From Halanaerobiales bacterium (GTDB taxonomy: Bacteria; Bacillota; Halanaerobiia; Halanaerobiales; Halanaerobiaceae), in assembly GCA_016278485.1 (NCBI GenBank), contig JADQBT010000009.1, positions 1-64,000 on the forward strand: 64,000 nt of DNA, in the 5' to 3' direction. The notes beneath the pieces were generated by a model. That model saw only the letters and a list, made by a program, of their open reading frames with translations, was not told where the DNA came from and made no database searches. The position numbers and the translations under genes were made by a program. Of this stretch, positions 35,926 to 44,392 are shown piece by piece (position 1 is the stretch's first letter; each line of letters opens with the position of its first letter).

Positions 35926-37185
35926 TTATATTTGACGTAAAGCTTCTGTTGGATTTAATTTTGCTGCTCTCCGGGCAGGTATAATACTAGTTAATGTAGT
36001 TACAATAACACCTAGAACAAAGGCATAAATCATATGCTCTGCTTCAAATGAAGGATAGATAATTGGATTAACTAAAATGTCCTGACCCATAGTCTCCATC
36101 GCAGCTGAATAATCGATTCCTATCTGAGCAAGATAGTAATTAATGAGACCACCACCGACAGCCCCTAGGAAACTTCCTGTAACTGCCATCGCTGCTCCTT
36201 CCAACAAAAATAATGATAATATGTCTTTACTCTTTAAGCCCAGTGCTGCCATCATACCAATTTCCTGTGTCCTCTCTTTAACAATCATTACCAAAGTGTT
36301 AATTACCACAAAAGCGGAAAGTATGACTAAGAATATATAGATGAAGTTATAAATATCAGAAGCAACTAACATCATCTGAATAAAAGCACTCCCCTCATTC
36401 CAGGCATTGACCACATACTTATCACCAACACCTCTTTGCTCTAACAACTCATTTACCTCTGGCACAATTTGGGCTGATTGTTCTAAATTGTTGGTAACTA
36501 GTAATAACTCTGTTGCCTGATCATCCATATATAATAAATGTTGAGCTACATCGAGCGGTGTGTAAAATACTTGCTCATTTAAAAGACCAAGTGCACTTTC
36601 AATTCTGCCCACTATTTTAAAAGTAGCTCCTTTAAAGGAATTAAAAGAAGTATTATAAAGAATTGTTACATCCTCTCCCACTTTTTTCTGTAATTTATTG
36701 AGCAGTACCGTGCCCATTACTACTTCCCTTTTAGCAGACTCTACCATCCTACCTTCTACAATTTCTTTTTCAACATTAGTAAAAGCTATTTCTTTTTGGG
36801 GATTAACACCCCAACCCATCATCTGGACTAGCTCATCTTCAGTACTGACAGTTGCCCCAAACTTAATCCGAGGAATAACCATCTCTATATTTTCTAATTC
36901 ATTTATCTCTTGCTTCATTTCAGCTAAACCTGTATTAGCAAACCCATCAACTGGATAAGCCAATGAAAGTAGTCTTTCTTTTTGCTTATATTCCTCATTT
37001 ACAATTTTAATGTGACCTGTATCATAATGAACATATAGGGAAAAACTTGATTCAATAAAACCACCAATTAATCCTCTGGTAAAGACAACTACCAGAACGG
37101 AAACTGCTATAGCCACAATAGCTACAATTGTTCTCAACTTATTTCTAAACAAATTACGTAATGCTATATTTGCTAAAAATCTCAT
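35926..37185 (-). CDS. ABC transporter permease (FtsX/MacB/LolCE type), second
   Basis: 419 residues. The FtsX topology is clear: TM1 at about 15-35, a large extracytoplasmic domain (about 45-270), and three TM helices in the C-terminal third, with the conserved VMIVKERTQEIGMMAALGLK and the end motif IIPARRAAKLNPTEALR. It pairs with the permease encoded upstream and the ATPase at 38437. Such permeases do not pump through a channel but drive lipoprotein or lipid release by mechanotransmission; the role here is inferred from the LolA-like neighbour. Confidence 0.92.
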   Translation of the reverse strand: MRFLANIALRNLFRNKLRTIVAIVAIAVSVLVVVFTRGLIGGFIESSFSLYVHYDTGHIKIVNEEYKQKERLLSLAYPVDGFANTGLAEMKQEINELENIEMVIPRIKFGATVSTEDELVQMMGWGVNPQKEIAFTNVEKEIVEGRMVESAKREVVMGTVLLNKLQKKVGEDVTILYNTSFNSFKGATFKIVGRIESALGLLNEQVFYTPLDVAQHLLYMDDQATELLLVTNNLEQSAQIVPEVNELLEQRGVGDKYVVNAWNEGSAFIQMMLVASDIYNFIYIFLVILSAFVVINTLVMIVKERTQEIGMMAALGLKSKDILSLFLLEGAAMAVTGSFLGAVGGGLINYYLAQIGIDYSAAMETMGQDILVNPIIYPSFEAEHMIYAFVLGVIVTTLTSIIPARRAAKLNPTEALRQI

Positions 37186-37198
37186 TTAATTGCACCTC

Positions 37199-38434
37199 CT
37201 AGCGGTGATAGATTGACTTGACAGGATCTTTGCGGGCTGCCCAACGAGCTGGTAAATAACTTGCAAGTACCGAAACTACTAGGCCGTAGACAAAAACAAA
37301 GATTGCCGATCGATTACTCCAGCCAGCATAGATAGAACCTTTAATAGGCAAACCATAATTTAAATCTTCGGCCCCCATAGCTGCCAGTGATATCCCACCA
37401 CTAAGATTAAAAATACCGATACCAATTATCCCAGCTGCAATGCCAATTATTCCACCAATAATACCAATTCCTGCCGCTTCAACCATAAAGGAAACTATTA
37501 TTTCCCATTTTTTCATGCCCATTGCTTTCATCATTCCCAACTCTTCCATCCGTTCAAGCGCAGATAAGATAATCGTATTTACAATACCTACTGCTGCTAT
37601 CACAAGGATAATAGCTAAAATGACCTGTGTTTCTACACTCTGAGTCTGGGCCATCGTCATCACTGATTCCGAGAGATCACGCCAGCTATAGACTGCATGA
37701 TTACTAGTTATTTCCGCCTGCAGAGCTGAGCGAGCTGCAGCTGTATATGACCTATCAGTAAGTCTAATTACATAATGACTAAATTTATTGCCAACATTTA
37801 AGGAATTTTGAGCTATCTCAATTGGAACATAGACAGTACTCTCATTTAAGGTTGGATGTGGAGAATTATATAATCCAGTAATCTCTGCATCTATTGTATT
37901 AAATGTTTCCTCTTCTGTTCTGACCAATAAAACGATATAATCTCCAACTGCTAAATCCATTAATTCAGCAAGTTTAGTCCCTAAAACTGCCTGGAACTTG
38001 CCTGGTGCTGGCATCTTTCCACTTACTAGATGTTTTTCTAAAGAAAATACATTAGTAAAACTCTCCAGATCAATACCAATACCAGATACTGGTAATTCAT
38101 CTATCCCATTATTTAAATTGGCTGCGAATTTAAGCTGCTTAGTCATGTTGGCAAAACCAGGCAGGTTTTTAATTTCATCTACTAGCTCTGCCTCTGGAGA
38201 AAGCAGATTATCTAACTCCATTTTTTCTCTTTCTTCCCAATATGCTTGCTCCATAACTTGCAAATGACCGCTTTCTAAATTAATAATGTTTCTAAAAGAT
38301 AATTCTGTAATACCTAGCATTAATCCTTCTGTTAAAATATAGATAAAAATCGCAATAGCAATAATAAGACCAGTAATCAAAGTTCTTCGCTTATGTCTGG
38401 TCAAATTTCGTAATGCTAACCTGAGTAAAAACAT
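37199..38434 (-). CDS. ABC transporter permease (FtsX/MacB/LolCE type), first
   Basis: 411 residues with the same layout as the next gene: N-terminal TM, extracytoplasmic MacB_PCD domain (about 40-250), and three C-terminal TM helices. The motifs ALERMEELGMMKAMGMKKWE and YLPARWAARKDPVKSIY are visible. The two permeases are divergent enough to form a LolC/LolE-like heterodimer. It lies two bases after the ATPase gene. Confidence 0.92.
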   Translation of the reverse strand: MFLLRLALRNLTRHKRRTLITGLIIAIAIFIYILTEGLMLGITELSFRNIINLESGHLQVMEQAYWEEREKMELDNLLSPEAELVDEIKNLPGFANMTKQLKFAANLNNGIDELPVSGIGIDLESFTNVFSLEKHLVSGKMPAPGKFQAVLGTKLAELMDLAVGDYIVLLVRTEEETFNTIDAEITGLYNSPHPTLNESTVYVPIEIAQNSLNVGNKFSHYVIRLTDRSYTAAARSALQAEITSNHAVYSWRDLSESVMTMAQTQSVETQVILAIILVIAAVGIVNTIILSALERMEELGMMKAMGMKKWEIIVSFMVEAAGIGIIGGIIGIAAGIIGIGIFNLSGGISLAAMGAEDLNYGLPIKGSIYAGWSNRSAIFVFVYGLVVSVLASYLPARWAARKDPVKSIYHR

Positions 38435-38436
38435 TG

Positions 38437-39123
38437 TTAGTTCCTCCTCTCATCCTTACTCACCATGCCATCTTTAATTTCTACCAGACGCTGAGCATAT
38501 TCCATAACCTGTGGGTCATGTGTAGAAAAGATGAAAGTAGTATTTAATTCTTGATTCATTTTGAGCATTAGTTCTAGTACTTCTGTACTTGTTTTTGAAT
38601 CAATATTAGCTGTTGGTTCATCTGCAAGAACAAGCTTTGGTTCTTTTACAAGTGCTCGCGCAATAGCCACTCTTTGTTTCTGCCCACCAGATAATTCATT
38701 GGGGCGCCGATCTTCCATCCCACCTAATCCTACTTCAGCAAGAATATGCATAACCTTTTCTTTAATGGTGGACTTATCAACATCCAGTAATCTTATAGCA
38801 AATTCTATATTTTCATAAGCTGTTAAGACTGGAATCAGATTATAACTTTGAAAGATGAAGCCAATATTATGTCTGCGTAAATCAGCCAGTTCTTTATCGT
38901 TTTTTCTTCCTAACTTTTCACCAGCAAAAAGAATCTCTCCTCGAGTAGGCTTATCTAAACAGCCTATCATATTCAATAATGTTGTTTTTCCAGACCCAGA
39001 AGGTCCAAATATAGTAGTAAATTCACCACTTGTTATCGTTAAATCAATTCCCCGCAGCGCTGGCACCTCAACTTTTCCCTGCTGATATATCTTTTCAACA
39101 CCTGTTAATTCTAGTAAAGACAT
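38437..39123 (-). CDS. ABC transporter ATP-binding protein (LolD/MacB type)
   Basis: 228 residues. Walker A GPSGSGKTTLLN (about 39-50), Q-loop FIFQSYNLIPVLTAYENI, signature LSGGQKQRVAIARAL (about 140-154), Walker B LVLADEPTANIDS and H-loop FSTHD are intact. It is a member of the MacB/LolD/FtsE group, which pairs with FtsX-type permeases. It powers the exporter formed with the two downstream permeases. Confidence 0.95.
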   Translation of the reverse strand: MSLLELTGVEKIYQQGKVEVPALRGIDLTITSGEFTTIFGPSGSGKTTLLNMIGCLDKPTRGEILFAGEKLGRKNDKELADLRRHNIGFIFQSYNLIPVLTAYENIEFAIRLLDVDKSTIKEKVMHILAEVGLGGMEDRRPNELSGGQKQRVAIARALVKEPKLVLADEPTANIDSKTSTEVLELMLKMNQELNTTFIFSTHDPQVMEYAQRLVEIKDGMVSKDERRN

Positions 39124-39137
39124 TTCTCTTCCCCCTT

Positions 39138-39767
39138 TTAACTATTATCCTCGCTAATCCCACTTTTTAATATTTCTAACATATCATCAACTATTTCCAT
39201 CATCCCCTCCAGATCTTCCGTTGGATCTTTCATTTTAAAGTAATAATCAACAATACTGACCGATAACTCGGTAATTAAAAAAGCTATCATTTCAGGATTT
39301 AACTCTTCTTTTAATTCACCCTGTTCTCTTGCTTTTTTGACATACCCAATTAAAAAATCATTACTTTTGTACTTGCTTTCCCCAATTATCTCCTCTTTAA
39401 ATTGTTCACTTTCAGATCTATAAATACGATCAACCAATTTATCGTAATATGGACTGCTCTGATTAAATTTAATCCCTGCCAGAAATAGTTTCCTTAAAAA
39501 CGGAAAAAACTCTAACTTATCATAGTCTACTATTTCTTTCTGCAAGAACTTAATTTTTTCTTCCCCTGCTTTATCAATTAAATAACGGTAGAGATCTTTT
39601 TTATTAGAAAAATACTGATAAAAACTACCTTTTGAAATATTAGCATTCTCAACAATACGGTTAATACTTGAGCGATGATAAGAATTATTTGAAAACTCAT
39701 CCAGTGCTACTTGGGTAATTCTTTCTCTTTTTTCTGCCGGCAAATTGAAAAATGTTTGTTTAGGCAA
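39138..39767 (-). CDS. TetR-family regulator of the ABC export module
   Basis: About 209 residues. The N-terminal helix-turn-helix (about 20-62: ITQVALDEFSNNSYHRSSINRIVENANISKGSFYQYFSNKKDLY in sequence) is TetR-type; the rest is an all-helical ligand domain. I prefer the TTG start at 39767, eight bases after GAGG, because the GTG at 39776 lies inside that site. It is the first gene of the operon and lies behind a consensus promoter with two palindromes, so it most likely represses its own operon until an inducer binds. Confidence 0.93.
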   Translation of the reverse strand: MPKQTFFNLPAEKRERITQVALDEFSNNSYHRSSINRIVENANISKGSFYQYFSNKKDLYRYLIDKAGEEKIKFLQKEIVDYDKLEFFPFLRKLFLAGIKFNQSSPYYDKLVDRIYRSESEQFKEEIIGESKYKSNDFLIGYVKKAREQGELKEELNPEMIAFLITELSVSIVDYYFKMKDPTEDLEGMMEIVDDMLEILKSGISEDNS

Positions 39768-39812
39768 CAGCTTCACCTCTCTTCATTTCTTCATTTTAAA
39801 CTTAGTTTTATG

Positions 39813-39874
39813 TATGACCATAAGGTCACGTGACTCGGTAGTCATATTATATGCTTTGTTAAAATTTTTGTCAA
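39813..39874 (-). promoter_or_regulatory. Consensus promoter with double TetR-type operator
   Basis: Leftward TTGACA (39869-39874), 17-base spacer, TATAAT (39846-39851). Immediately downstream are two 14-base palindromes, TGACTACCGAGTCA (39831-39844) and TGACCTTATGGTCA (39815-39828), which nest in a 34-base imperfect palindrome centred on GTCACGTGAC. Location over the transcript start fits repression by the TetR protein encoded first in the operon. Confidence 0.75.
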
Positions 39875-39988
39875 GTCTTTTCTAAAATATTTTTTTGGAA
39901 CCCATTTTTCTTAAGCCTAACAAAAAATATTAATCTTTTTCTGAATTGTAGAACTTAAGTTTTCTAGGCAGGAATATTAACTTATACA

Positions 39989-40017
39989 TTGAATTAATAT
40001 ATTGTGAAAAATATAAC
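39989..40017 (+). promoter_or_regulatory. Candidate promoter of the SDR gene
   Basis: TTGAAT (39989-39994), 17-base spacer, TATAAC (40012-40017), 39 bases upstream of the SDR start. Confidence 0.5.
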
Positions 40018-40056
40018 AAATAAACTTCGGTTAAAATACAAAAGGAGGTTTTTTTA

Positions 40057-40827
40057 ATGAGTAAACTATTTGATTTGACTGCTAAGGTAGCAATTGTGAC
40101 CGGTGCATCTAGTGGGTTAGGTATTCAATTTGCTAAAGCACTGGCGCGTGAAGGTGCTGATCTGGTGATCGCAGCCCGAAGATATGACAAGTTAAAAGGA
40201 GTAAGTAAAATGATTGAAAAAGAAACTGGGCAAAAATGTCTGCCAGTTGCCTGTGATGTTACAGATGAAGCGGATATTAAAAATTGTGTAGAAAAAGCAA
40301 TTGCTGAATATGGTAAAATAGATATTCTGGTTAATAATGCTGGGGTTTCCGCAGGTAAAGAAGCTGAAAATCTAAGTAAAGATGATTGGGATTGGGTGAT
40401 AGATGTAAATTTAACTGGTGTTTTCATCTTCTGCAAACAGGTAGCCAAACAGATGATTAAACAAGGTGGCGGAAAAATTGTCAATATTGCCTCAATGTAT
40501 GGACAAGTTGGTAATGATTCCATGCCTGCTACTCCCTATCACGCCTCAAAAGGTGGCGTTGTCAATCTAACCAGAGCTTTAGCTGGTGAATGGGCAAAGT
40601 ATAATATTAATGTAAATTCAATCGGTCCTGGCTTTTTTGCTTCTGAAATGACAGAAGACATTATTGATGATGAAGGCTTCTTAAAGTACTTAAAGTCACG
40701 CTGTCCTATGAAACGACCTGGTAAACCAGGCGAGTTAGATGGTACGCTGGTATTACTAGCATCTGATGCAGCCAACTATATTACTGGACAGACATTAAAT
40801 GTTGATGGTGGTTGGACCGCTGTTTAA
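40057..40827 (+). CDS. SDR-family oxidoreductase (gluconate 5-dehydrogenase/FabG-like)
   Basis: 256 residues, a classical short-chain dehydrogenase. The NAD(P) motif TGASSGLG is at 15-22, NNAG at 93-96, active-site N118, S146, Y161 and K165 (YHASK), and the C-terminal TGQTLNVDGGWT. The sequence most resembles 2-deoxy-gluconate/gluconate 5-dehydrogenase and 3-oxoacyl-ACP reductase relatives; the substrate cannot be decided. It is a single-gene rightward unit with strong AAAGGAGG and its own terminator. Confidence 0.88.
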   Translation: MSKLFDLTAKVAIVTGASSGLGIQFAKALAREGADLVIAARRYDKLKGVSKMIEKETGQKCLPVACDVTDEADIKNCVEKAIAEYGKIDILVNNAGVSAGKEAENLSKDDWDWVIDVNLTGVFIFCKQVAKQMIKQGGGKIVNIASMYGQVGNDSMPATPYHASKGGVVNLTRALAGEWAKYNINVNSIGPGFFASEMTEDIIDDEGFLKYLKSRCPMKRPGKPGELDGTLVLLASDAANYITGQTLNVDGGWTAV

Positions 40828-40834
40828 GCTAATA

Positions 40835-40870
40835 ATAGAAGGTTCCTTTAAAAAGATAGGAACCTTCTAT
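40835..40870. terminator. Bidirectional terminator between SDR and hepT genes
   Basis: A 13-base-pair perfect stem (ATAGAAGGTTCCT with AGGAACCTTCTAT) with a 10-base A/T loop. T-rich sequence flanks both sides and the genes are convergent. Confidence 0.8.
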
Positions 40871-40876
40871 TTATTA

Positions 40877-41293
40877 CTATATTTTTCTTAAATACTGTTT
40901 TAAAATATCTTTTAAATCTGTTAATTTATTATTCAATAATTGATAAACTAATTTATGGTCTAAATCAATATAATCATGAACTAATATATTTCTAAATCCT
41001 ATTATCTTAATAAATAATTGTTTTTGGTTTTTATTTAGATAATCATTTTCAAATAAGATTTCAGGAATATCTCGATAAAAATTTACTTTTCCAAGATTAT
41101 CATCTGAAATAATGTGGTTTCCAATATCTAATAGAGCTTCTATGGTTAAATGTAAAAATCGTTCACTGCTGGCGTAAATAAGAGGATCAGTTATATAGTC
41201 CTGATAGCTGTATTTCTTACTTATCTTATTTAATTGACACAAATAATCCTCACATTTTTCTGCTCTTTTTAATACTACCTCTTTTTTAACCAT
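40877..41293 (-). CDS. hepT: HepT-type HEPN toxin
   Basis: 138 residues from the ATG at 41293 (GGAGAGG upstream). It is a HEPN-domain RNase (DUF86). The active-site motif RX4HXY is exact: R101-NILV-H106-D-Y108. The start codon overlaps the end of mntA by eight bases. In characterised pairs, the MntA antitoxin adds AMP groups to the HepT tyrosine of this motif and so neutralises its RNase activity; all needed residues are present here. Confidence 0.92.
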   Translation of the reverse strand: MVKKEVVLKRAEKCEDYLCQLNKISKKYSYQDYITDPLIYASSERFLHLTIEALLDIGNHIISDDNLGKVNFYRDIPEILFENDYLNKNQKQLFIKIIGFRNILVHDYIDLDHKLVYQLLNNKLTDLKDILKQYLRKI

Positions 41294-41687
41294 TAAGTAT
41301 CCTCTCCTTAAACCTTTCCTGTTGATATATTTGATAAGGTCTAAAATCAAGATATTTAAGTACTGTTATTGAAAAGTAAGTATTTTTATCAAATCCTTCT
41401 TTACAATAAAGCAGATAATTATGTTTTACTATTTCATGTCTTAATAATAAGGGAGCTTCATTCATTATAACTAAATCAATACTATCTAATCCTATTTCAG
41501 TTAATCTGGCCAAAACATCAATTTTAATACTTTTACTAAAACCTTCTTCTAATAATATACCAATATCAATGTCACTGAATCGATTTGTTTTATTTTCTGC
41601 AAATGAACCAAACAGATAAACCGCTTTTATTGAAGAAAAAGAAGCGAATATATTTTTCATTAAATTTTTCTTATTTTTTTCTAACAT
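41286..41687 (-). CDS. mntA: MntA-type minimal nucleotidyltransferase antitoxin
   Basis: 133 residues. The nucleotidyltransferase motif GSX10DXD is exact (G27-S28, then D39 and D41 in SDIDIG). It lies upstream of hepT in the usual antitoxin-first order, with overlapping genes. It should transfer AMP to HepT. The C-terminal part (about 95-133) is longer than the catalytic core and ends in basic, aromatic residues. The pair has lower GC than its neighbours, consistent with horizontal gain, but I did not compute this. Confidence 0.9.
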   Translation of the reverse strand: MLEKNKKNLMKNIFASFSSIKAVYLFGSFAENKTNRFSDIDIGILLEEGFSKSIKIDVLARLTEIGLDSIDLVIMNEAPLLLRHEIVKHNYLLYCKEGFDKNTYFSITVLKYLDFRPYQIYQQERFKERILNG

Positions 41688-41706
41688 AAAAGCCCTCCTT
41701 TATTCA

Positions 41707-41735
41707 ATTATACACCAAAGAAACTTTTTTCCCAA
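41707..41735 (-). promoter_or_regulatory. Promoter of mntA-hepT
   Basis: Leftward TTGGGA (41730-41735), 17-base spacer, TATAAT (41707-41712), 20 bases before the mntA start. Confidence 0.6.
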
Positions 41736-41750
41736 TCCTTTCTTATTTAA

Positions 41751-41803
41751 ATAAAAAATCCCTCTCTATTACTGCATTATCACAGCTAGTACTGGAGAGG
41801 GAT
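41751..41803 (-). terminator. Terminator of the rpsF-rplI operon
   Basis: ATCCCTCTC (41795-41803 on the leftward strand) pairs with GAGAGGGAT (41758-41766) over 9 base pairs, with a long loop, followed by a T6 run. It lies 19 bases after the rplI stop. Confidence 0.8.
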
Positions 41804-41822
41804 TGATTTAGGATTTATATTT

Positions 41823-42266
41823 TTATTCAGCTATTACTTCAATATTCAAGGTAGCAAAAACTTTTCCATAGAGTTTTACATCTATTTTGTGCATACCTAA
41901 AGATTTAATATGATCATCTAAATCTATTTTACGTTTATCTATTTCATAGCCAGCCTCTGCTACTTTATCAGCAATATCTTTGGTCGTTACTGATCCAAAG
42001 AGACGTCCACTATCTCCTGCTTTTACTTTTAAAGTAAACTTTTCACTCTCTAGCTTATCTGCTAAGCTCTCGGCTGCTTGAACTTTATTATTTTCTTTCC
42101 GCTTCTTCCGCTTCTCTTTCTGTTTAAGCTGTTTTACCTTACCTGATGTAGCTGCTTCAGCTAAGCCTCTGGGTAACAAATAATTTCTTGCATATCCATC
42201 AGCTACTTCAACCACATCTCCTTTGTTACCATGCTTTTTTACGTCTTGTGTTAAAATTACTTTCAA
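41823..42266 (-). CDS. rplI: 50S ribosomal protein L9
   Basis: 147 residues. The N-terminal domain MKVILTQDVKKHGNKGDVV with GYARNYLLPRGLA is the L9 signature; a long helix (about 40-75, very Lys-rich) links to the C-terminal rRNA-binding domain. The start codon is TTG, six to seven bases after AGGAGGG. It is the last gene of the rpsF-ssb-rpsR-DUF2232-rplI cluster. Confidence 0.97.
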   Translation of the reverse strand: MKVILTQDVKKHGNKGDVVEVADGYARNYLLPRGLAEAATSGKVKQLKQKEKRKKRKENNKVQAAESLADKLESEKFTLKVKAGDSGRLFGSVTTKDIADKVAEAGYEIDKRKIDLDDHIKSLGMHKIDVKLYGKVFATLNIEVIAE

Positions 42267-42296
42267 GGTTTTCCCTCCTATACTTTTTTGCTCATT

Positions 42297-43178
42297 TTAG
42301 CCAGGTTGTTTCTCTACTTTTCTTAAGTTAAACCACATATCGACTAAACCTAAAACCATAAGAATGATTGGTACTGGCGGAAAGAAGAATACTATAAAGA
42401 GAAAAGCTATTTTCCACAGAGTTGAGTCAGTTTTCTTAAGCAAATAAAAAACTGCTACGGCAAAACCCTGTAAAAATACTAAAAAGAATAATAAAATATT
42501 TAGATTAAGAAAAACAATATTCCTTTTTAATAAAAGACCAGTTATTAACCCAATAGCTATTGGCCATCGAGGAAAATACCAGTATCTTAGCTTTTTATAA
42601 ACAAAAATATTCATTCCTTTACGCCTTAAATACCAGATGGCAATATAATAATTAAAAATACCCGTAATGATAGATGAAATCGCTATTAAGCCGGGAAAGA
42701 TCATCGTAATGATACTCAAGGGAGCACCTAGTAGATCTTCTACCATCTGCGAATCTCCACCACCAATGATCTGACTAGTCTCTTTAACAATCGTATTTAA
42801 ATCAAATCCAAAAAGGTATTTAGAAACAATCAACATCAATGCTTGTGATAAAAAGACTGTCATAGCTGTCACAATTAAAGTTGTCCGTGGTTTAAGTTCT
42901 TCCTTTACTGCATTACCCAGCACAAATCCAACCAGTCCAAAACCAATAACAGTAATTAGCCCCATAACTGGTCCAAAAAGAAAGCCATTTAAAAAAGCCG
43001 CTATTATTGTCACAACAATAACTCTATTTGCATTTTCTTTTTGAATTAAATAGACTATCGGTATTGGCCAAACTAGTAATACAAAGAGACTAAACATAGG
43101 CAAAAAATAATTCAATATGGTAAGTAAAATAATTGCTGAAATAACCTTTATACTATCTTTATACTCATTAAAATTCAT
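42297..43178 (-). CDS. DUF2232 (YybS-like) membrane protein
   Basis: 293 residues with about eight predicted membrane helices and no large soluble domain. It matches the DUF2232/YybS family, which in many Firmicutes sits between rpsR and rplI, exactly as here. The resemblance to substrate-binding S components of ECF transporters is a family observation; no function is established. A hairpin separates it from rpsR. Confidence 0.85.
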   Translation of the reverse strand: MNFNEYKDSIKVISAIILLTILNYFLPMFSLFVLLVWPIPIVYLIQKENANRVIVVTIIAAFLNGFLFGPVMGLITVIGFGLVGFVLGNAVKEELKPRTTLIVTAMTVFLSQALMLIVSKYLFGFDLNTIVKETSQIIGGGDSQMVEDLLGAPLSIITMIFPGLIAISSIITGIFNYYIAIWYLRRKGMNIFVYKKLRYWYFPRWPIAIGLITGLLLKRNIVFLNLNILLFFLVFLQGFAVAVFYLLKKTDSTLWKIAFLFIVFFFPPVPIILMVLGLVDMWFNLRKVEKQPG

Positions 43179-43230
43179 TTAATTTACCACCTTCATCTAG
43201 ACGGCAGACCAAAATAATTTATTAAGATAA

Positions 43231-43262
43231 AAGGAGGCGCAAAAGTATCTTCTGGCCTCCTT
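43231..43262 (-). terminator. Weak terminator/attenuator after rpsR
   Basis: AAGGAGGC and GCCTCCTT form an 8-base-pair stem with a 16-base loop, followed by only TTTTAT. It may let part of transcription pass into DUF2232-rplI. Confidence 0.6.
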
Positions 43263-43274
43263 AATAATCTTATA

Positions 43275-43487
43275 TTATTCTTTTACATAAGGCAGGAGAG
43301 CCACTGTTCTGGCTCTTTTGATGGCCCTAGTTACGGCCCGCTGATGTTTGGCACAATTACCAGTAACTCTACGCGGTACTATCTTACCTCGATCGGTAAG
43401 AAATCTATTTAAAGTTTTAAGATCTTTATAATCAATTTCTTTATCGCTGCCACAGAAGTAACAGGATCTGTTGCGTCCTCTAGCCAC
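43275..43487 (-). CDS. rpsR: 30S ribosomal protein S18
   Basis: 70 residues starting at GTG after AAAGGAGGG. It keeps a zinc-binding-type cysteine set (CYFCG near 9-13 and CAKH near 45-48), so it is the Zn-dependent C+ form of S18. The [15 protein letters not shown] segment is the ribosomal S18 signature. It assembles with S6. Confidence 0.97.
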   Translation of the reverse strand: MARGRNRSCYFCGSDKEIDYKDLKTLNRFLTDRGKIVPRRVTGNCAKHQRAVTRAIKRARTVALLPYVKE

Positions 43488-43501
43488 AGTTTTCCCTCCT
43501 T

Positions 43502-43972
43502 TTAAAATGGTACATTATAGTCGTCTTCATTAAAATCTCCAGAAAGTTGATCATCATTATTATCATTATTTTTTTGATACTCTTTCTGGTTTGAACTCGT
43601 CCCAGATTTTTTCTGATAACTACCTCCACCGCTACGATTACCCTGATTATTATCTTTACCATAATCAAGAAAACGTACGTTGTCAGCAGTAACTTCTGGA
43701 TTAACATATGTTCTGCCATTATTTTCACTTTTTCTAATATGCAGAGATCCATCAACTGCAACTAGCCTACCCTTACCCAAATGACGGGCACAAGTTTCAG
43801 CTAAGCCACGCCAAGTAACAATATTGATAAAATCAACATCTCTTTCTCCTTGGCGATTAGTATAATTTCTCTCTACAGCAAGAGTAAAATTACAGACAGG
43901 TGTACCGTTACTTGTATATCTTAATTCTGGATCACGAGTCAATCTTCCAATTAGTACAATCCTGTTTAACAT
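43502..43972 (-). CDS. ssb: Single-stranded DNA-binding protein
   Basis: 156 residues. The OB-fold occupies 1-105 ([45 protein letters not shown]). A Gly/Asn/Ser-rich linker follows, and the acidic C-terminal tip ends DDYNVPF, the partner-docking peptide of SSB. It is located between rpsF and rpsR as in most Firmicutes. It binds single-stranded DNA at forks and recruits repair proteins. Confidence 0.97.
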   Translation of the reverse strand: MLNRIVLIGRLTRDPELRYTSNGTPVCNFTLAVERNYTNRQGERDVDFINIVTWRGLAETCARHLGKGRLVAVDGSLHIRKSENNGRTYVNPEVTADNVRFLDYGKDNNQGNRSGGGSYQKKSGTSSNQKEYQKNNDNNDDQLSGDFNEDDYNVPF

Positions 43973-43999
43973 TTAAATTCACCACCTCAGTGGAATCTA

Positions 44000-44296
44000 C
44001 TAGTTATCTCGACGAATAACCAGATAACGAAGCACTCCATCCATGATTTTGAAGTTACGCTCTAATTCATCTACAACACCAGTCTGAGCATCAAACTGTA
44101 AAATAGTATAATCACCTGTTCGATAATCTCTAATTTCATAAGCAAGCTGACGCTTACCCCAGGCATCTACACCATTTACTTCACCCGCAAAATCAAGAAT
44201 GACCTTCTTTACTCTCTCCAAGATAACCTCTTTCTCTTCGTTCTCGAGGTCTGGCTTGAGGACAAATGTTGTTTCATATGGTCTTACAATTTCCAT
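44000..44296 (-). CDS. rpsF: 30S ribosomal protein S6
   Basis: About 98 residues from the ATG at 44296, eight bases after GGAGG; a GTG nine bases earlier lies in that site. The sequence VRPYETTFVLKPDLENEE and WGKRQLAYEIRDYRTGDY are S6 hallmarks. It is the first gene of its operon, behind a leader that can form the S6:S18 binding motif. Confidence 0.97.
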   Translation of the reverse strand: MEIVRPYETTFVLKPDLENEEKEVILERVKKVILDFAGEVNGVDAWGKRQLAYEIRDYRTGDYTILQFDAQTGVVDELERNFKIMDGVLRYLVIRRDN

Positions 44297-44308
44297 TAAT
44301 TTCACCTC

Positions 44309-44347
44309 CCATGTGGTCTAAAACGGCCCTGTTAAAACAGAGCATGG
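44309..44347 (-). promoter_or_regulatory. Candidate S6:S18 autoregulatory leader
   Basis: On the leftward mRNA an outer stem CCATG (44343-44347) with CATGG (44309-44313) encloses an inner stem CTCTGTT/AACAGGG (44336-44342 with 44327-44333). Directly after the inner stem comes CCG (44324-44326) in an asymmetric loop. The S6:S18 leader motif known from rpsF operons has two stems and a conserved CCG in the 3' internal loop. The outer stem abuts the rpsF ribosome site, so binding of S6:S18 could block translation. Confidence 0.65.
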
Positions 44348-44363
44348 TTTTACATCATTTTTA

Positions 44364-44392
44364 ATTATAACATTAACAATCTTTATTTGCAA
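44364..44392 (-). promoter_or_regulatory. Promoter of the rpsF operon
   Basis: Leftward TTGCAA (44387-44392), 17-base spacer, TATAAT (44364-44369). The -35 lies inside the 3' end of the upstream tetR gene. Predicted leader about 60 bases. Confidence 0.7.

Noticed and set aside
43480..43761. 93-codon frame overlapping ssb
   Set aside because: It runs in another frame of the clearly coding ssb gene and has a low-complexity, methionine/isoleucine-rich product with no motif.
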